Origin: Fistularia commersonii
Lineage: Eukaryota; Chordata; Actinopteri; Syngnathiformes; Fistulariidae
Assembly: GCA_037954325.1 (NCBI GenBank)
Contig: JBBMNZ010000007.1
Location: 4,546,501-4,610,500 of the forward strand
Reading direction: 5' to 3'
DNA length: 64,000 nt
This document shows positions 34,151 to 45,659 of the stretch, piece by piece (the first letter of the stretch is position 1; each line of letters opens with the position of its first letter). The notes under the pieces are model-generated. The model saw only the letters and a program-made list of their open reading frames with translations. It had not been told where the DNA came from and made no database searches. The position numbers were made by a program, and so were the translations under genes.

Positions 34151-34401
34151 TTCACCTAATTGTCACGCCATAACCAACGTCAGCGGTCGGAGATCGAACA
34201 GTTTTCACAGAAGAGCCGGCGCTATTTAACTGTTTATCCCTTTCCTTCCAATGGTTTTAGCCAATTTTGAGTTTCAAGCATGTTTGGCTTTTGCACCGCC
34301 AACTTGATGGCGGCGGGACATGGAGCTGGAACTACATTTCAAAAAAGGACACCATAGGTGGACCTCAACTTCCTTGAACCAGGAAGTGATGTATGTTTAA
34401 C

Positions 34402-34716
34402 CACTTTATAAGAATAAGAACAACTTTATTTATCCTGAAGGAAATTGTTGTGCAGGAGTTACAAGAAAAGTATAACAATAATAAATAGTAGTAGAAAATT
34501 GTATAAATAGTAAAAAAAAATAATAATAATAATTAAGAATCACACATAAACTATAAAGTGCCTTAAGTGACAAGTGAAAACTATAAAGTGTCTTAAGTAC
34601 CAAGTGAAAGATAAGGAGTGCACAAGAATATGGAAGTGAAATATCGCACAGTTATGAACATACATACAGATAAATTATTAAAATTTACAGTAAGTGGGTG
34701 AGATTTTTATTTTTTT
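34402..34716 (+). repeat. Unclassified interspersed repeat
   Basis: AACAACTTTATTTATCCTGA then AGGAAATTGTTGTGCAGGAG, followed by A/T-rich sequence with a duplicated AACTATAAAGTGCCTTAAGT-like block (34549, 34578). I recall this lead-in as a common dispersed fish repeat, often a retroelement end. The class is uncertain. The MITE at 34717 abuts it. Confidence 0.5.
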
Positions 34717-34808
34717 TTAACCCTCACATTATGTTAAGGGTCAATTTGACCCATTGGGTCAATGGGTGAAATGGGTCAAACTGACCCTTAACTTAATATG
34801 AGTGTTAA
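34717..34808 (+). mobile_element. 92-bp TTAA-flanked palindromic MITE (piggyBac-like)
   Basis: It starts TTAACCCTCACATTATGTTA and ends, on the minus strand, TTAACACTCATATTAAGTTA. The arms continue with AGGGTCAATTTGACCC and AGGGTCAGTTTGACCC, so the whole element folds into one hairpin with a short loop. TTAA at both ends is the piggyBac target site. It carries no gene and would need a transposase in trans. Ends resemble the MITE at 42231. Confidence 0.75.
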
Positions 34809-37800
34809 CTTTTAAGATTTTAAGAAATGTAGTTTAAGATTATCCCCTCTAGTAGTGACCGGAGGTTGGAGTCAAATGTAATCAACCAACCCGAAGGCCG
34901 GGACGGAGCAAGCAATTCCGGGATTGAATTCGATTGTTTTTGCTCTCACCGTCATCGTGTCCGAGCGACATTTTCGGGTGGCCATCGGACATTTACCGGA
35001 GGCCCTTAGAGCTGCATTTCTGTTTCTGGGGGTTATTGTTCCTTTACAAAGTCCCATAAGTTGATGGCTACAGCTCAAAACTTTTCCCGTCAATGCTGTC
35101 TTCATATTATATGTATATATAATATATAATATATGACAAATCTGGAGTGGGATCGCTGTCGGTGAGCCCGGGAGATGAGCCTCTTGAAGGGCAGTCGGAG
35201 GCAGCAGCGGGTGTCCCGGCTTCTGAGGCGCGGCGCTCTGATTCCCGTCTGTCAGGACGTAGCACGGCGATGATTTATGCCCCGGCGCTGCGGAGGAGGG
35301 ATGGCGGACGAGCCTCCGCGGTGGTCGCCTCTCCAGAAGCAGACCCCTCCTCTCGGCCCGCCGGCAGGAGGCCCTCCTGTCTAACCCCGGACATTTTTCT
35401 CGATGAGTGTTAAGGGGAGGCTGGGCGAGAATCCACCGCCGAGAAGAGCGTAATTAAGAGGGGAGGAGGGGTGCGGTCGGGCGGAGCACCTGAGCCGGCG
35501 GCGGATATTCATCGCAACCACGCTGGAAAGGCGGGGGGTGATTAATCGCCGCGGCGGACCTGAACAAAGAGAGAGACTTGTAGGGGTTGGGCGGCCATGT
35601 TTGATTAACAAATGACAGTTTCAAGGTTAGCGGCGGTGGGAGGAAGAAGGAGAGATCATGATTCACGATTAATTTTCCAAAAACACACTTTTTTGTCCCA
35701 GTAAAAAAAATGAGGAATTGATTAATTTGTCTTCAAACACGTGCCGACGTAAAGATAAATCACCACAAAGAGACAGGATGTTCCATTAAGGGTTTTATTA
35801 ATCGGCCCGGTTCCTTGTCTTCGCTCCATTTATGGTACCTTTTTTTTCCCCAATAATAACCTTTATTTTGATTTGATTTTAATATTGTCTTTTACTTTGA
35901 CTATCTTGGATTATCAGCAGTCATCTGGGCTCACTTCCTGGTTGTTGGAGTTAATAAGCGTCCTCCGCCGGTGACCTACTTCCCACCTTCGTCCGTTGTT
36001 TTGTGAGTAGGACTCAAAATGATTTCCCTCCCAGGGTCGTTATGTCATTATTACTGGGAGCAACCGGCCCCATTTGAATACTTCATTACGCCACGGTAAT
36101 ACCTGCGTGATTTATACGGGCGTCAGGGTGCAGAGGCGCTGGAATTTCCTAACCCGATCACAAACGTCGTGCAGTGTGACAGCGAGCCTCCGGGATGATC
36201 TATGGCCCCGGTTTGATTTATGGCGTTGATCTTTATTTATTTATTTTTTTATTTGATACGCCGCCGTTCCCCTTGCTTTATCTCCCGCGTACATCATTCC
36301 TGAACTGATGTTGTTAGCGTCTCCTCGCTATCTGAGATCAGCGAGGACCAAAACAAGCGGAAAAATCAATGCGATGTCAATGTGCGGGAAGCATTTTTAG
36401 CTAAGCGTCCTCATCCGGGGACAGTGGGTTTATTTGAAGGTGGAAGAAGCCGATACCTCGTGGTCGACCTTCAGTAGGCTGTGTTAGCTTTGTTGGGGCC
36501 ACAGGTGATCACATGATTAAGTCCCAACATCCTCACAAGAGCACTTCCTAACCAGCAATGAGACATCCCAAATATTTTCACTCTGATTGGCTGCAGGAGT
36601 AGCTCGCCATGCTAGCCACGGTCACCGCACAGCGCCCTGCATTCTCCAGAAAACGCCCGACATGAGGGCGGGGCCGGTCGTCAAACTTCGATTTTGGTCG
36701 GCGACAGAACGACCAACTGATCACCTCTGCAGTGTTGCGGGCCTATTGGACTGTCCGACCGCGACCGCCAATCACGGGCCGCCATCGACCTGGTTCAGTG
36801 CAGGTCAGACGCCAAAAAAACAGAGAGGAAGACGGTAAACAGGAAATGAAAAGTCTGCGCTAAGGAAGGTTGAAAACCACCCTCAGCCCAGTCGTCTAAG
36901 TCACGCCGCCGCCACGGGAACCAGGAAACCCGACATAAATGGGGCGACTCTTTAATACCGGCTTCTTTTTCTCTCTAGGTAGGCGGCGAGTTATTTGGAA
37001 GGCGTCTCCACCTCCGCTCCGGGAGGAGAGGAACAACCCCCTCTTCATTTTCCCCTTCCTCTCTAAATTGATTAGCGGATCAAGGGGGCTAATTCGGTCC
37101 TCGAGGAGCTGCGCAAGAGAGATGGCACCCCCCCCCACACACACACACACACACACTCCGTTCGTCGCGGGAGAAGTCATGCGTAAATCACACACACACA
37201 AACACACACACACACACTCGTCCGTCCTGTTGTGCGCCATAACCCCCCTCCCCGTTTCACACACAGGCAGTGCTGCTCCATCCCGCCGTTCCTCTCCCGC
37301 CGCCTGTTGCTAAGGTGCCCTGCTCGCAATCCATCCCTGGTAATTAAAAGTAATTGGATGGCGGAAAAAACGGACGGGGAAAAAAAAAAAGGGGGGGAAC
37401 GGTCGCAGGGGGTGCAGACAGAGGAGCCCGACCGGACTCTGTCTGGCAAGATGGCGGTTAAAACACTCATAAAATGCCTCCCTTTGGCAAATGGGATAAT
37501 CGGACGTCGGCTAACGCCGGGGGTCCAAGTGCAGCCCTTTACTTTTATCCAAAACCCCTGTCTATGTCTAGACGGAGGATTGGGTGATTAGCTTCAGGCT
37601 AATGGAAGTGAAGCTATGCGCATTCGTCTTCATCTGGATAAAAGGGATTTGGAGGAACGACCTCCCGCTAGCTTAGCGCAATGAATGCTACGTTTGTTTG
37701 TTTTGTTTTGTTTTGTTTTGGCACCCCTCTAAGATCAAATCCACACGTGACCTTACAAGCAAACACAAAATATAACTGCAGCTTCTTTTTCCCGACCAAA

Positions 37801-37867
37801 CGGCTAAGTTTGATTTAAATTCTGTCAATGTATTAGCGCTGGACAGGGCTTTTTGGTCTTTCTCAGA
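34809..37867. other. CpG-rich spacer, no gene seen
   Basis: TA-rich hairpin-prone tract at 35106-35136; CA runs at 37133-37157 and 37190-37217; a (GTTTT)n run at about 37697-37720. A block at 36050-36300 has GTGATTTATACGGGCG and GGTTTGATTTATGG motifs that could be conserved non-coding DNA. No exon is supported. Confidence 0.5.
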
Positions 37868-38129
37868 AAATTAGAATATTGTGATAAAGTTCTTTATCTT
37901 CTGTAACGCAATTACAAATACAAAAATGTCATACATTCTGGATTCATTCATTACTAATCAACTGAAATATCGCAAGCCTTTTATTATTCTAATGTTGCTG
38001 ATTATGGCTTACATCTTAAAAAAACTCAAAAAATCCTATCTCAAACTATTAGAATATCATGAAAAAGTCATTCTTGTTTTTTTAATTGCATTACAGAAGA
38101 TAAAGAACTTTATCACAATATTCTAATTT
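37868..38129. mobile_element. 262-bp MITE with long terminal inverted repeats
   Basis: The left end AAATTAGAATATTGTGATAA, then AGTTCTTTATCTTCTGTAA, is repeated inverted at the right end (minus strand AAATTAGAATATTGTGATAA) with about 47 nearly matching bases. The middle is AT-rich with a further TTAGAATAT near 38049. I recall this as a common fish non-autonomous DNA transposon but not its superfamily. The 81-codon frame inside is not a gene. Confidence 0.85.
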
Positions 38130-40600
38130 GTTTGCCTTCAAATACAATTATGCTAAGCTAACCCTAGCATCTCAACACAGCTCCCTCCTCTGCAACAAGG
38201 AGAGGATGTCCATATGATAATGGCTAACAAGCGACGTTCAAAAATACAACCGTTTTCTTGGCCGCACCTCCATCTCAGACTCTCTTAGCTCTCGCCAGAT
38301 GCTGCGCTCGGTGTCTCCGCCTGGCCGCAGAACATCAAGAGAAGCTGTGGAGGAAGGACGGACCGGGAGATCGCAGGTGAAATGTTGGTCATCAAGCCCA
38401 AACAGGGCGAGCTCGAACAAGACCATTAACTCGGGTTTAACTACCCTGATCTTCAACTGAACTGACTGTTAGCATCTGCTGCTACTTCTCTGTAAACCCT
38501 CAACTGAATCATTGTTTTTAGCATTTTTGCTATTTAGCTTGCGTCATGACAACCCCAGAACCATCAACAACCAAATGAACCGTAATACAAAAGATGGCGA
38601 TGACCACAATGAAAACAACAATACTGACATTGACAACAAGTGCAGCAACTTTTGTGCTAAAGTTCAAACCGAGTTTTGAGCTAATTGGCACCTCCTGCGC
38701 CGCATCATTTCGCGCTCTTCATGACTGCAGGACGGGTTGAACCGTCCCTCGCCCGCCGCTCTCCGCGCGGCGCAGCGGGGGTGCTAACACCTCCGCGGCC
38801 GACCGGGCCTCGGCGCTTTTTCCATTATCCCCCGATTCCAGCACGTCTCTCCGCATTAGCATCACGGTAGCCGAGCGTAACGGGCGAGCTACCTGACTTC
38901 CAAACGCTTGTGTGCGCATGTGTGCTTGTGTGTGTGTGTGTGTGTGTGTGAAGGGGGTTGTTATTAAGGAGCAATGTCAACGCTCAGGGCTATTGTGTGG
39001 CGATAGCATGACTGTAAAAAGGTGGATGCTGCGGCAGGTGGAGGAGGAGGGGTGGGGTTGTTGTTTAATGACCCGGGAGTCACATGATTAATGGAGTGGC
39101 TCGTCGGACGTTGAGGCCGGGAGAAGCCGGGCGGCGGCGTCTTTTAAGAGCGACTCCCTCCTCGCTCAAGGTCGGCTGAAGAGAGCCCGCGGAGACAACG
39201 GGGCTATTAGTGGAGTTTCTTAACACACACACACACACACACACACATGCACGCATTTCCACCAGGGACCACCCCGGCTCTGAGGAGCGGGGGGGTCCTC
39301 TGGGATTCGCTCTAACCTGCTTAGCGGAAGCAGAACTCGTATCTCTTGTTAGCGGCGGATGATCGAGTGCAGGTGTGATCAGACTGAGCGTTTGTTTCTT
39401 CTCCCCAGCCGCTTTCCCGCTCGGTCTGCTTCCAACGCCCGCCAAACACACAAACCCAGCCCTCCCTCTTTAAGTCGGGGTCTTTATTTTTTTCCGTTTC
39501 AGGAGCCGTGTTGCATATCGCTGATAAGGAGTGTCCCGACGAAGGGGTCTCGGGCGTCCCTGGGGGAAACCGCCTTCCTAGCACCTGCCTGGGCTGCTTC
39601 AAAGCGATGCTAACGTCGCGATGCTAAAACCGCTGGTTGCAGACACACAGATCAAACCTGCGGGATTGCTAAACATTAGCACGGCTGCTAGCGTGCCGAT
39701 TCCGTCGCCACCACAACCTCGCCGGCTTTGGGGAAGGGACTACAACAGCTGATCTCCCAGTTTGTCGGAATCAGTCAACAAAGATCAGTTCAATCGATTG
39801 GATCGATTGATGTTTACCAGCACGTCCCTTTGCATCCTTACATAATCATCCCTTATCCTCAGCGAAATCTTTTGATGCCATGTTTTTCACCAACGGCACA
39901 TACTTTGATGCAGCCTGAGTGCCTGCAAAATATTTTTAAATCTTTTTTTTTTTTTTTTTTTTAAAAAAAGCCTATCGCTCAGTGTGTCACTGACGCTAAT
40001 AACATCTGACTAGCAAGTCAGCGTGTGTGTGTGTGTGTGTAAAATAAGTTTGACCTTTGGCTGCATGGTGAGAGTAAAGATAATGATTCTCAGCGGGGAG
40101 GGGGGCCGTGTTTATCAAGGCTTCCTCTCACTTGGCCACCGAGCGTGTAATCACAGCTCCTCTCAGATAGAAATAAGCTCCGCGGGGTGCAGGGGGGGGG
40201 GGTTTAGGTGGTGGTCGGCGGGAACGGTTGGGGGTCGGGGCGGCGCCGGCAGGGGGCTGAGAGGATCCGATATAATTGACAAGCTGAACTCAGCAATGAG
40301 CTAAAGTGAAGTAAACTAAGTGTAACTAACAATGTGAAGCACTGTCAAAAAAAAACCCCACCCTCCTCTTCCTCCCCTGACGGAGGAGGTCTTTTTTTAT
40401 TTGTCGTTCGCTGGGCCGAAACCCCCCCTCATCCGCCCGCCGCGTCCCCCGCCGCCACCCGTGGCGAAGGATCTCATTAAGGCTTCTGCCGTCGCTATGC
40501 AACAATCGGTCGCCGGACGAGCAGCAGCCTTTAAATCGCGTCTGACGACAGTTTGTTTTCTTTTCTTTTTTTTTCTAAATGCACTTGAAAGTCTCGCCCG
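38130..40600. other. CpG-rich spacer with microsatellites, no gene seen
   Basis: TG run at 38923-38950, CA run at 39223-39246, a T-tract/A-tract fold-back at about 39942-39969, TG run at 40023-40040. No gene evidence. Confidence 0.5.
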
Positions 40601-40604
40601 ATAA

Positions 40605-40740
40605 GCCAATCCCCTGCTGTCGTTCGGAAAGGGGGCGGGGCTTAAGCCGGACCGGTCACCTGTCAATCACGAGGCCAAGCAGAGAGACTAGGGAACCATC
40701 GCGTTCCCACCTACGGTCAACTCGCATACACGCCCTTTAC
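40605..40740 (-). repeat. L2-type LINE 3'-end fragment, reverse orientation
   Basis: GGGGGCGGGGCTTAAGCCGG, ACCGGTCACCTGTCAATCAC and ACCATCGCGTTCCCACCTAC are the reverse complement of the L2-type tail order. Confidence 0.55.
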
Positions 40741-40996
40741 CCTGGAATCGACGCTGGAATCAATCGCGGTCGTCATTAACCGACACCTGTCGCGTATGGA
40801 GACGTTCCCCGAAAATTTAAAATCTCCAGAAAGCGTTTTTTTTTGCAGAGGAGGAGAGCGTTTCCATTAGTCTTCACATCAGAACATCAGAAAGATGTAT
40901 TTCCTGACCTTTCCCCACCGTGCCATCGACCCCCTGTTTTCTTTGTTTCTTACAAATTAATTAAAAGCCGCCAGGATTATATGACCCCCCCCGCCC

Positions 40997-41190
40997 ACAC
41001 ACACACACACACACACACACACATTAACGCACACACACCCCCTCCCACCCTCTCAATGCTCATTTGGGTGCGTCCCATCGTCCAACCAGACGCTCGATCT
41101 CCTCGGAAGAGAATTACAAAGACCAATCAATACTAATGTGCTGCGCAAAGTTAAACACCAGCAACACACACACAGGCAAACACACACACA
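40997..41190 (+). repeat. (CA)n microsatellite cluster
   Basis: CA at 40997-41023, then shorter CA runs at 41030-41038 and 41165-41190. Confidence 0.9.
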
Positions 41191-41359
41191 CCTCCTTAAA
41201 TCACTTTCCAGGAGACGACGGAGGGTAACGACACGTCGTCGCAGGAGGTGAAATTGAAAGGAAATAAAATGCCGTTTGCTGTGTGTGGAAACAGCATCCC
41301 CTAAAGGCACCGTCTGGCTTCGCGCACTTTTAAAAGACCCCAAGTGCAGGATTAATGAT

Positions 41360-41500
41360 GCCTAGACGGTGAATGAATGAATGAATAAATGAATGAATGA
41401 GTGAAAGTAGGTCGGATGTCTCTTTATGGAATAGTGATTGACAGCCGACCCCCCCGTCCTGGTTAAACCCCGCCCCTGAGATTAGCTCCTCCTCCTCCTC
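41360..41500 (+). repeat. L2-type LINE 3'-end fragment
   Basis: (GAAT)n at 41370-41400, TGTCTCTTTATGGAATAGTG, ATTGACAGCCGACC and CTGGTTAAACCCCGCCCCTG in the order of the L2-type 3' end. The copy stops next to the pogo element at 41528. Confidence 0.55.
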
Positions 41501-41808
41501 AGACTCCGCTAGCAGGATAAATCCATGTACCGTATTTTCAGGACCATAAGGCGCACCGCACTAAAAGGCGCAGTCTTAGTCATGTGTGCCATCACTGTAT
41601 TTAACACACACATAAGGCGCACCTGATTATAAGGCGCGGGTTTTCTATACAATCCACGCCCACACTTCCCCCCCTTTAACGTTCTCATGGTGTCCTCTAC
41701 TACGTCCACCTTACAACAACAACACACACACAAGCATACAAGTTTGGGTATATAAAAATAGAGCGGGAGCTAAACTGCAGTTTGGTATTTTTTTACCGGT
41801 AATCGTCA

Positions 41809-42186
41809 TCAATGGAACCCATGGAAGCCCTCATCCTCTGTTTCTGATTCGAACAGCTGCGCTAAATCTCCGTCAAACATGCCAGGTTCACTTTCTTCAC
41901 TGTCAGAGTCACTTTGCGGCTCATCAGAAATGATGCCAGCTTTTGCGAAAGCTGGAACAAAAGTGCCAGCGGACACGTTAGCCCGAGCATCTACGATCCA
42001 TTCGCAAATTGTGGCGTAACTCACCACAATTAGCCCCGCTGTATTTATCGCTACCATGCCGGTCCCCTTTATCTCGATGTCGAAAGTGAGCGGCACCTCG
42101 TCCAAGTTGGCGACGCGGCCGGGCTGGATGTGTTTGTCGGCGATGTTTTCAGGGTTGTCAAAACAACGACGTTCTGTATAACGCAC
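41809..42186 (-). pseudogene. pogo transposase, in-frame internally deleted
   Basis: The 125-codon open frame contains PGRVANLDEVPLTFDI (the block carrying the first catalytic Asp of DDE_1/pogo transposases) and shortly after joins VSYATICEWIVDARANVSAG and FAKAGI, which belong near the C-terminus. It ends in an acidic tail (FESETEDEGFHGF). The rest of the catalytic domain is absent, yet the junction keeps the frame. The N-terminal DNA-binding domain is also missing. An active enzyme is excluded. Confidence 0.75.
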
Positions 42187-42230
42187 AAACCCGTTCTTTT
42201 ATACACAATAAACGTCCACACTTTCCTCAT

Positions 42231-42497
42231 TTAACCCTCGTGTGATCTTAACATTGTGTCTACTCCCCTTGTCCTACGGGTCAAAAATGACCCGTAAGAC
42301 AATCTTTGTATCCTAGTGGTGTACAGCCCACATGGAAACATAAACAAAAAAAGAAGGATCACTTTTTCTAATTACGGGGTCTCTTTAGGAAAAGTCATAA
42401 AATTTCAAGTTGGAAAAAAAATAGGATAAGGTGTTTTTTTCTACAGCTAAACATGGTAGTGGGTCACTTTTGACCTGCAAGACAACACAAGAGTTAA
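42231..42497. mobile_element. TTAA-flanked MITE nested in the pogo element (piggyBac-like)
   Basis: Starts TTAACCCTCGTGTGATCTTA and ends, on the minus strand, TTAACTCTTGTGTTGTCTTG; the ends form a short inverted repeat after TTAA. An internal palindrome TACGGGTCAAAAATGACCCG(TA) and GTGGGTCACTTTTGACC recall the GGGTCA arms of the 34717 MITE. The uninterrupted version of the target survives at 41668-41690 (CCCTTTAACGTTCTC), confirming TTAA duplication and the borders. Confidence 0.8.
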
Positions 42498-42914
42498 CGT
42501 TCTCATGGTGTTCTCTACTACGCAAACAGGGCGCGCTGCACTATAGGGCGCGCTGCACTATAGGGCGCGCTGCACATTTTGAAGAAAATCTAAGACTTTT
42601 ATGTGCGCCTTTTCATTGTGAAAATAAGGTAGATTATGCATGAATGGGAAAAAAAATGTGAACATTGCGACGGATTTTTGTTGCCCGGCCTGCGCTGCAC
42701 CTTTAAAAAGAAAAAAAAACTGGTGTTTCAGTCAGAGCCGCAGTCTCTTCATCTATTTGTTCATTTCTTCATTCAACAACGTATAAATATATATTGAGAA
42801 ACAGGACTCACTGAGCAAACTGCGGCTCATTAGGCACCACGGCCTTGGAGAACATTGCACATTATTGCGGTGTAAACACACACACACATCCACACAGCAC
42901 CTGACCTTTACGTC

Positions 42915-42915
<1 letters not shown>

Positions 42916-42948
<33 letters not shown>
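42916..42948 (+). repeat. (CA)n microsatellite
   Basis: About 33 bases of CA; a shorter run lies at 42878-42888. Confidence 0.95.
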
Positions 42949-42949
<1 letters not shown>

Positions 42950-43489
42950 CCATCTGTGCTTACCCTCCCCCTGATCGCGACTGCGCCGTCGACTCACGAG
43001 CGCGTTCGACTCTTTCAACGGCTGTTATTTACCGCCGTTTACTACACGTGCGCTGCACCCTCCTCCTTTCTGGTGCGTTGCGATGTTCCGCTCTTTATTT
43101 GTCGATTTTATTTCGTAAATCATCCTTTCACGCTGCATTTGCATGAATTATAACGGATATGCGCCGTCTCGTGGGCGTCGCGGGGAAAGCGAGCGCGAGG
43201 TCCGCCGGAACGGCCCGCGAAGTATATAAAACCACGGGGTTGCCATGGTGATGTTCGAAAAGGAACAAAAGACAAATATGTTAAGTTGAATTATTTAATT
43301 TCCATTATTTTGCGTGATTTTCATAGCGAGCCTCGCAGCTGCCTTTTAATATTTCATGGCAAATGTAAAATTAATCTGTATTATGGTTCCACCGCTGTAA
43401 AGCATGAATCCCAACCGAGACGCCGGTTCAGTCCCGGAGGAGATCCGTTCATTCGTCCGTTCATTGTGTAAACCTCTTTTCCCGATCAC

Positions 43490-43960
43490 AAGGGTCCAGA
43501 AAGCGGGGTTTAACTGGGACGGCATAAAAAATCCACTCCATTGTTCATTCATTCATTCATTATAAATCCTCATTTCCTGCTTACAAGGGTCCAGAAAGGC
43601 TGGGTTTACTTTCTCGGTCGCTTACACACACAACATTCATTCATTCATTCATTCATTTGTTCATTCGTTCGTTGTCTAGTGTGCCGTCATTGGCCGAGAG
43701 GCAGGGTTTAACCGCGACGGGCCACCTGTCCATCATATAAGGACTTCTCGTTTGCTTATACAGGTAACTTTCACTCATTCATTCATTCATGCTAACAGGG
43801 GCGGAGCTTAATCTGAACGCGTCAGCTGTCAATCACAGGTCCGGCCAATCAACCGGCCTCTCATTCACTTAGACGTGCAACTTTCATTCAATCGTTCGTT
43901 GTCAAATATTGAGTTTTGTAGACAATCACAGGTCCGCATCCAGAAACGTCCAACCGTTTA
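43490..43960 (-). repeat. Two or more L2-type 3'-end fragments, reverse orientation
   Basis: (CATT)n tracts at 43544-43562, 43633-43660 and 43767-43790 each precede sequence like GGCCGAGAGGCAGGGTTTAA..CACCTGTCC or GGGGCGGAGCTTAATC..CAGCTGTCAATCACAGG. This is the reverse complement of the L2-type tail, repeated, so several insertions or a duplicated one lie side by side. Confidence 0.55.
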
Positions 43961-44874
43961 CTCGCTCGCTTGCAGCAACGATTAATTTTGGGTCTTCGGT
44001 GAACCCGCTAATCGTTTTTGGACTTTAACCCAATAAATGGGGGTTGAATAGAGGACAAAAAGGATGAATTAAGCTGCGTCTTTGCTCTGATTGGCGGAGG
44101 TTTATTTTTTCAGCGTCGTTCATCAACGCGCCCTCGGGCCCTGGAGACAACGGCCACCAATTAGCCCCGTTTTAAAATGTTTGTGTTCCTTAAACGAGGC
44201 TAAAGAAACGAAGGAAGCGAAGGAAGCTCGCGTTATTTAACGTCCCGTCGCCAAACGGACGTTCCAGTGCTCGGATCCTCCGAACAGCCGCGGCGGCGGA
44301 GAACGTCAAACTCCTCTCGAGGCGGAAACTGTCAGACTCCGCGGCGAAAGACGCTCACGCTAAGCAGCGTCTGGGAAATACACGGGTCCCTGAATGCAAC
44401 ACGTCAAGTTAGCAGACACAATGAGATGCGGTTTGTTCTCCTCATCCCGCCTGTTTGTTTTGTAGATTTAACAGAGGTGTTCCCGCCGGGTTGGAGGATG
44501 GTGGAGATGGGTGGAGCGAGGGGGCAAGCAATTACCTTAAATTTGCACAACAAAACAAAACAAAACAAAACGCTAAAGACGGAAAATCAACAAAGGCGTT
44601 GACGGAAAAAAAAGAAGATTCTGCATCCGATTCCTTTCTTTGCCGTAGGATCGAAGGAAAGGGTGAACGGTTGGACGTTTCTGTTTGAGGCCTCGTGATC
44701 GGTAGGTTTAATTCTTTAATATGATTAAACGTATAGGATTTGTCGCTATTTTTATGCAAACGCTTAATTGGACAGATAAACATAACCCTGAGGAAAATGT
44801 TACTTCTCAATATTTTGGAACCCATGGACATCTGACGTCTTCTGAGGCAATTGTTCAATTTCCTTAAAAAAAAT

Positions 44875-45055
44875 AGAGGCGGTTACGTATTAGAGCTGTA
44901 ATTCCTAAACTCTTATTCCAATTTTGATGTGAATAGTCTCAAATTGCAGCTGAGAGTCTGAAATTTAAGCCCATATTGATTATATAATTGTATCCCGAAT
45001 ATCTTTTCGTAAACAGCTAAAATACCAAAACTTGTGTCACTGTCCGCCATCCAAA
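44875..45055 (+). mobile_element. Probable Tc1/mariner terminal-region remnant
   Basis: ATTAGAGCTGTAATTCCTAA, CCAATTTTGATGTGAATAGT, GCAGCTGAGAGTCTGAAATT and AAAACTTGTGTCACTGTCC form a block I recall as subterminal sequence of fish Tc1-like transposons. No coding part or second end is present. The assignment is from memory. Confidence 0.35.
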
Positions 45056-45486
45056 AACAGCCTTTTCTTTCAAATGGGATATTATTTTTTTTTCCACATT
45101 CCTGAGACGGTCATTTCCAATCACGGCCAATCACATCATATTCAATCGCCGCGACGAATCGGCGCCGAATTTGGGAGCCGAAACACGAAGACGTGAAGGC
45201 GCGGATGGGCAGCCATCTTCTTTTTCTGGACAAACAGTAAATATAGGGTCTTAATAACGGTGGTCTGTCGGGGGTGATTATTCCGTGGCAAACAGAGCTG
45301 AAGAGTTTAATGTGCATTGGAGAGGCCCTGCAACAGCAACCGATCAATACGTGCCTGACCAGAAACACCCCCCTCCCCTCCCCGGGGCGCCCGATCGGCC
45401 TTATTGATCGGCCTCCGCGAAAGAAAACAACCCGCGGACGGACTCCGTCTGACGGGGACGGAAATGATAAGCTGCCTCCAGTGGAG

Positions 45487-45600
45487 GTCTGTCTGGAGTG
45501 GGGGAGCAGGAAGTGGGACAGGAAGTAGGAAGTGAGACCGGAAGTGAGACAGGAAGTAGGAAGTGAGACAGGAAGTGGGAAGGGAAACGGGAAGCCGGGC
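45487..45600 (+). repeat. GGAAGT-rich short minisatellite
   Basis: Roughly ten GGAAGT(G/A)(G/A)GA units such as AGGAAGTGAGACAGGAAGTA. It contains many GGAAGT motifs, the ETS-factor core, probably by chance of the repeat. Confidence 0.85.
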
Positions 45601-45659
45601 TTTTAATGCAGTTACACTGTATACTTTTAAAGTAAGATTGTTCAATTGTAAGATATGTC

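Larger units (their letters stand above)
41528..42631 (-). mobile_element. pogo-type DNA transposon, deletion derivative, copy 2
   Basis: Left end TACCGTATTTTCAGGACCAT then AAGGCGCACC; right end on the minus strand TACCTTATTTTCACAATGAA then AAGGCGCAC; both at TA. GGCGC-type subterminal motifs recur (41573, 41626, and three TAGGGCGCGCTGCAC-like units at 42535-42575). It encodes part of a pogo transposase on the minus strand and has been invaded by a TTAA-flanked MITE at 42231-42497. A direct repeat of host-element sequence (AACGTTCTCATGGTGT.CTCT) occurs at both sides (41678 and 42496). Confidence 0.85.
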
